Shown here one piece after another: positions 62,371 to 64,000 of a stretch of DNA of 64,000 nucleotides. Position 1 is the first letter of the stretch; every line of letters begins with the position of its first letter. The translations under genes were made by a program, and so were the position numbers. The stretch is from Dongia rigui (lineage in GTDB: Bacteria; Pseudomonadota; Alphaproteobacteria; Dongiales; Dongiaceae), in assembly GCF_034044635.1 (NCBI RefSeq), contig NZ_JAXCLX010000001.1, positions 744,001 to 808,000 of the forward strand, in the 5' to 3' direction. The notes beneath the pieces were generated by a model. It did no database searches. It was not told the origin of the DNA and saw only the letters and a list, made by a program, of their open reading frames with translations.

Positions 62371-63267
62371 ATGAGCATGAAATCCAAGGCTCACGGCTAC
62401 CTTTTCGCCCTCGCGGCAACGACGATCTTCTCGTTCCAGGATGCCGTTTCTAAGCATCTCGGCGACCATTACCCGCCGATCTTCATCACCATGATCCGTT
62501 ATTGGGCATTCGGCGCCTTCTGCATTCTGATTGCCTCGCGCCGGCCCGGCGGTCTCAGGGCAGCGGCACAGACGACGCGGCCGGTGCTCCAGATCATGCG
62601 CGGCGTGCTGCTGGCGACGGAAATCATGATCGTCATCACGTCCTTTGCCCATGCGGGCCTCGCACATTCGACCGCCGTCCTGTCGGCGACGCCACTGGTC
62701 GTGACCTTGCTGTCGATCCCGCTGCTCGGCGAGCATGTCGGCTGGCGACGCTGGTCGGCGATCATCGTTGGGCTGATCGGCGTTCTGCTCATCCTCAAGC
62801 CCGATGCCGGCGGCTTCCTCGATCTCTGGCTGCTTCTGCCCGTCGTCTGCTGCTTCATGTATGCGATCTATCTGATCGCGACCCGGCTGGTGAGCCGCAC
62901 CGACACACCGGCAACCAGCTTCTTCTATATCGGCGTCGCGGGCGCCGCGACAGCAACACTTGTCGGTCCGTTTTTCTGGACCAGCCTCGAAGGCTGGGAC
63001 AAGGCATGGATGGCCCTTCTCTGCGTCACCGGCATGACCGGCCACTACCTGGTGATCCGCGCCTATGAATTGCTCGACGCATCGGCGGCGCAGCCGATCA
63101 GCTATCTTGGCCTCGTCTACGCGTCACTGTTCGGCGTTCTGCTCTATGGCGAGACATTGACCTGGAACATCCTGGCCGGCTCCATCATCGTCGTCGCCGC
63201 CGGCATCTTCACCTTCTGGCGCGAATACCGCCTGCGCCACCAAATTCCCGACCAAGCCGCCCGGTAG
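62371..63267 (+). CDS. EamA/DMT family transporter
   Basis: A 298-residue membrane protein with about ten helices arranged as two EamA halves. The first half contains FSFQDAVSKHLGDHYPP and the repeat joint GWRRWSAIIVGLIGVLLILKP. The second half contains AQPISYLGLVYASLFGVLLYGE. DMT transporters usually export metabolites. Its place directly after the aconitase X gene suggests the same physiological theme but does not prove it. A second in-frame ATG lies two codons downstream, and neither has a clear ribosome-binding site. Confidence 0.85.
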   Translation: MSMKSKAHGYLFALAATTIFSFQDAVSKHLGDHYPPIFITMIRYWAFGAFCILIASRRPGGLRAAAQTTRPVLQIMRGVLLATEIMIVITSFAHAGLAHSTAVLSATPLVVTLLSIPLLGEHVGWRRWSAIIVGLIGVLLILKPDAGGFLDLWLLLPVVCCFMYAIYLIATRLVSRTDTPATSFFYIGVAGAATATLVGPFFWTSLEGWDKAWMALLCVTGMTGHYLVIRAYELLDASAAQPISYLGLVYASLFGVLLYGETLTWNILAGSIIVVAAGIFTFWREYRLRHQIPDQAAR

Positions 63268-63269
63268 CG

Positions 63270-64000
63270 TCAGCCGGCGGCATCCGGTAAACACGCCGCG
63301 GCATAGCTTTTAAGCACACGCCGGATTGCCGCCTGCACCAAGGCCGGTGCGGTGGGTCGCGTGACGCCGGACATGACTTCCGGCCAAGCCGCCGCCAGGT
63401 ACTGGCTGATGAGCGTCTCCGGCAACGCGGCATCGCCCAGTCGCGCCATTAGCGCGGCCACGGCCTTCTGCGCCACGGGATGCGCCCAGTAATAGCGGAT
63501 GCGGTCAGAATAGCTGTAATGGCGCTGAAGGCGCTGCTCGCCCGCCGTTCCGGGATAGTATTTCTCCCAGTGAGCCGGCTCGGCAGTCATCAGCGCTTCC
63601 ATTGCCGGCTGCAGTGTGGGTGATGCGTTGTCACGCTGGGCGGCAATCAAATCGAGACCATAAAGCGCTTCCCTGAGGGCGAAAGTAAGGCCGGGACCGA
63701 CCTTGAGAATGGCAAAGCCATCCCGCACCAGGGCGCGCAGCGCTTGCGGTGTCTGATAGTCGGTCGAATGGGCCTCGAACACCAGGTGCGGCAACTGTTG
63801 CAGACTTTGCGACAGGGCCGCCGCTGCCGCTGGGACATAGGCGACCACATTCTGATTGCCGAATTCGACGCCTGGCTGGACGACAAGGCCGATGACGCGT
63901 GAAAGTGCCGCTTGCAGACCGTGTGCCTCGAAAACAGACCGATGCACCTCGACGGTGGTCCGGGCGGCTTCTGGGGATGTCACTTCAAGGGCCGCTACCT
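63270..64000 (-). CDS. D-tagatose-bisphosphate aldolase class II non-catalytic subunit-like (GatZ/KbaZ), C-terminal part
   Basis: About 243 codons of the C-terminal half lie in the window and the 5' end is beyond the right edge. VTSPEAARTTVEVHRSVFE, then RVIGLVVQPGVEFG, FEAHSTDYQTPQALRALVRDGFAILKVGP and LTFALREALYGLD match the GatZ/KbaZ family. In enterobacteria this subunit supports tagatose-1,6-bisphosphate aldolase. Many alphaproteobacterial members accompany sugar or sugar-alcohol transport operons. It is convergent with the DMT transporter gene with a 2-bp gap. Confidence 0.88.
   Translation of the reverse strand, partial: VAALEVTSPEAARTTVEVHRSVFEAHGLQAALSRVIGLVVQPGVEFGNQNVVAYVPAAAAALSQSLQQLPHLVFEAHSTDYQTPQALRALVRDGFAILKVGPGLTFALREALYGLDLIAAQRDNASPTLQPAMEALMTAEPAHWEKYYPGTAGEQRLQRHYSYSDRIRYYWAHPVAQKAVAALMARLGDAALPETLISQYLAAAWPEVMSGVTRPTAPALVQAAIRRVLKSYAAACLPDAAG

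Overview
The window looks like chromosomal DNA of a GC-rich, free-living alphaproteobacterium, probably Rhodospirillales-like. Support comes from the high GC content, the cbb3 oxidase/FixLJ gene set, non-phosphorylative sugar oxidation genes, many ABC importers and IclR regulators. This placement is inferred from gene content, not from a marker gene. I found no rRNA, tRNA, CRISPR array, prophage or insertion sequence.

Layout. (1) 1-7958: an operon on the minus strand encodes an IlvD/Edd-type sugar-acid dehydratase, a sugar 1-dehydrogenase-like SDR, an AraD1/GguC-family protein and a PotD/PotA/PotB-type ABC importer that runs off the left edge. A divergent IclR regulator and aldose 1-epimerase face it across a palindromic operator candidate. 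(2) 7945-11627: a signalling trio of a periplasmic molybdopterin-fold protein without a visible Mo-ligand cysteine, a sensor histidine kinase and a REC-(degenerate GGDEF)-EAL protein. (3) 11700-33401: a large low-oxygen island. It holds a universal stress protein, the complete ccoNOQP-GHIS set preceded by a DUF2189 membrane protein and a small membrane protein, a TauE/SafE-like protein, a beta-CASP MBL hydrolase, a DUF2267 protein, an Fnr/FixK-type regulator, an acyl-CoA ligase/GNAT fusion, a methyltransferase, fixLJ with a haem-PAS FixL, and a P-type cation ATPase. FNR/FixK-type boxes lie at 21488, 23736 and, more weakly, 12613 and 46221. (4) 33530-35763: small stress-type and hypothetical genes. 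(5) 35955-44136: sulfur amino acid genes: metY, a 2OG-Fe(II) oxygenase, metQNI and a binding protein-permease-homocysteine methyltransferase operon. (6) 44146-51288: an Old Yellow Enzyme with an altered active-site motif, a small membrane protein, a phosphotransacetylase-like protein, and an IclR regulator divergent from a GMC oxidoreductase and an MHS-type transporter. (7) 51567-60509: one 2980-residue RTX-type repeat protein made of two alternating module families with no recognisable effector domain. (8) 60618-64000: a fused aconitase X (cis-3-hydroxy-L-proline dehydratase type), a DMT transporter and the C-terminal part of a GatZ/KbaZ-like gene cut by the right edge.

How the parts fit. 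FixL probably senses oxygen through haem and phosphorylates FixJ, which would activate the nearby FixK-like gene. That protein would act on the TTGAT-N4-ATCAA boxes in front of the cbb3 genes and satellite genes. The FixK-like protein has no N-terminal cysteine cluster, but it has a cysteine in its recognition helix. Two separate ABC operons carry a strong hairpin directly downstream of the binding-protein gene, which suggests a common way of keeping that gene's output higher than the rest of its operon.
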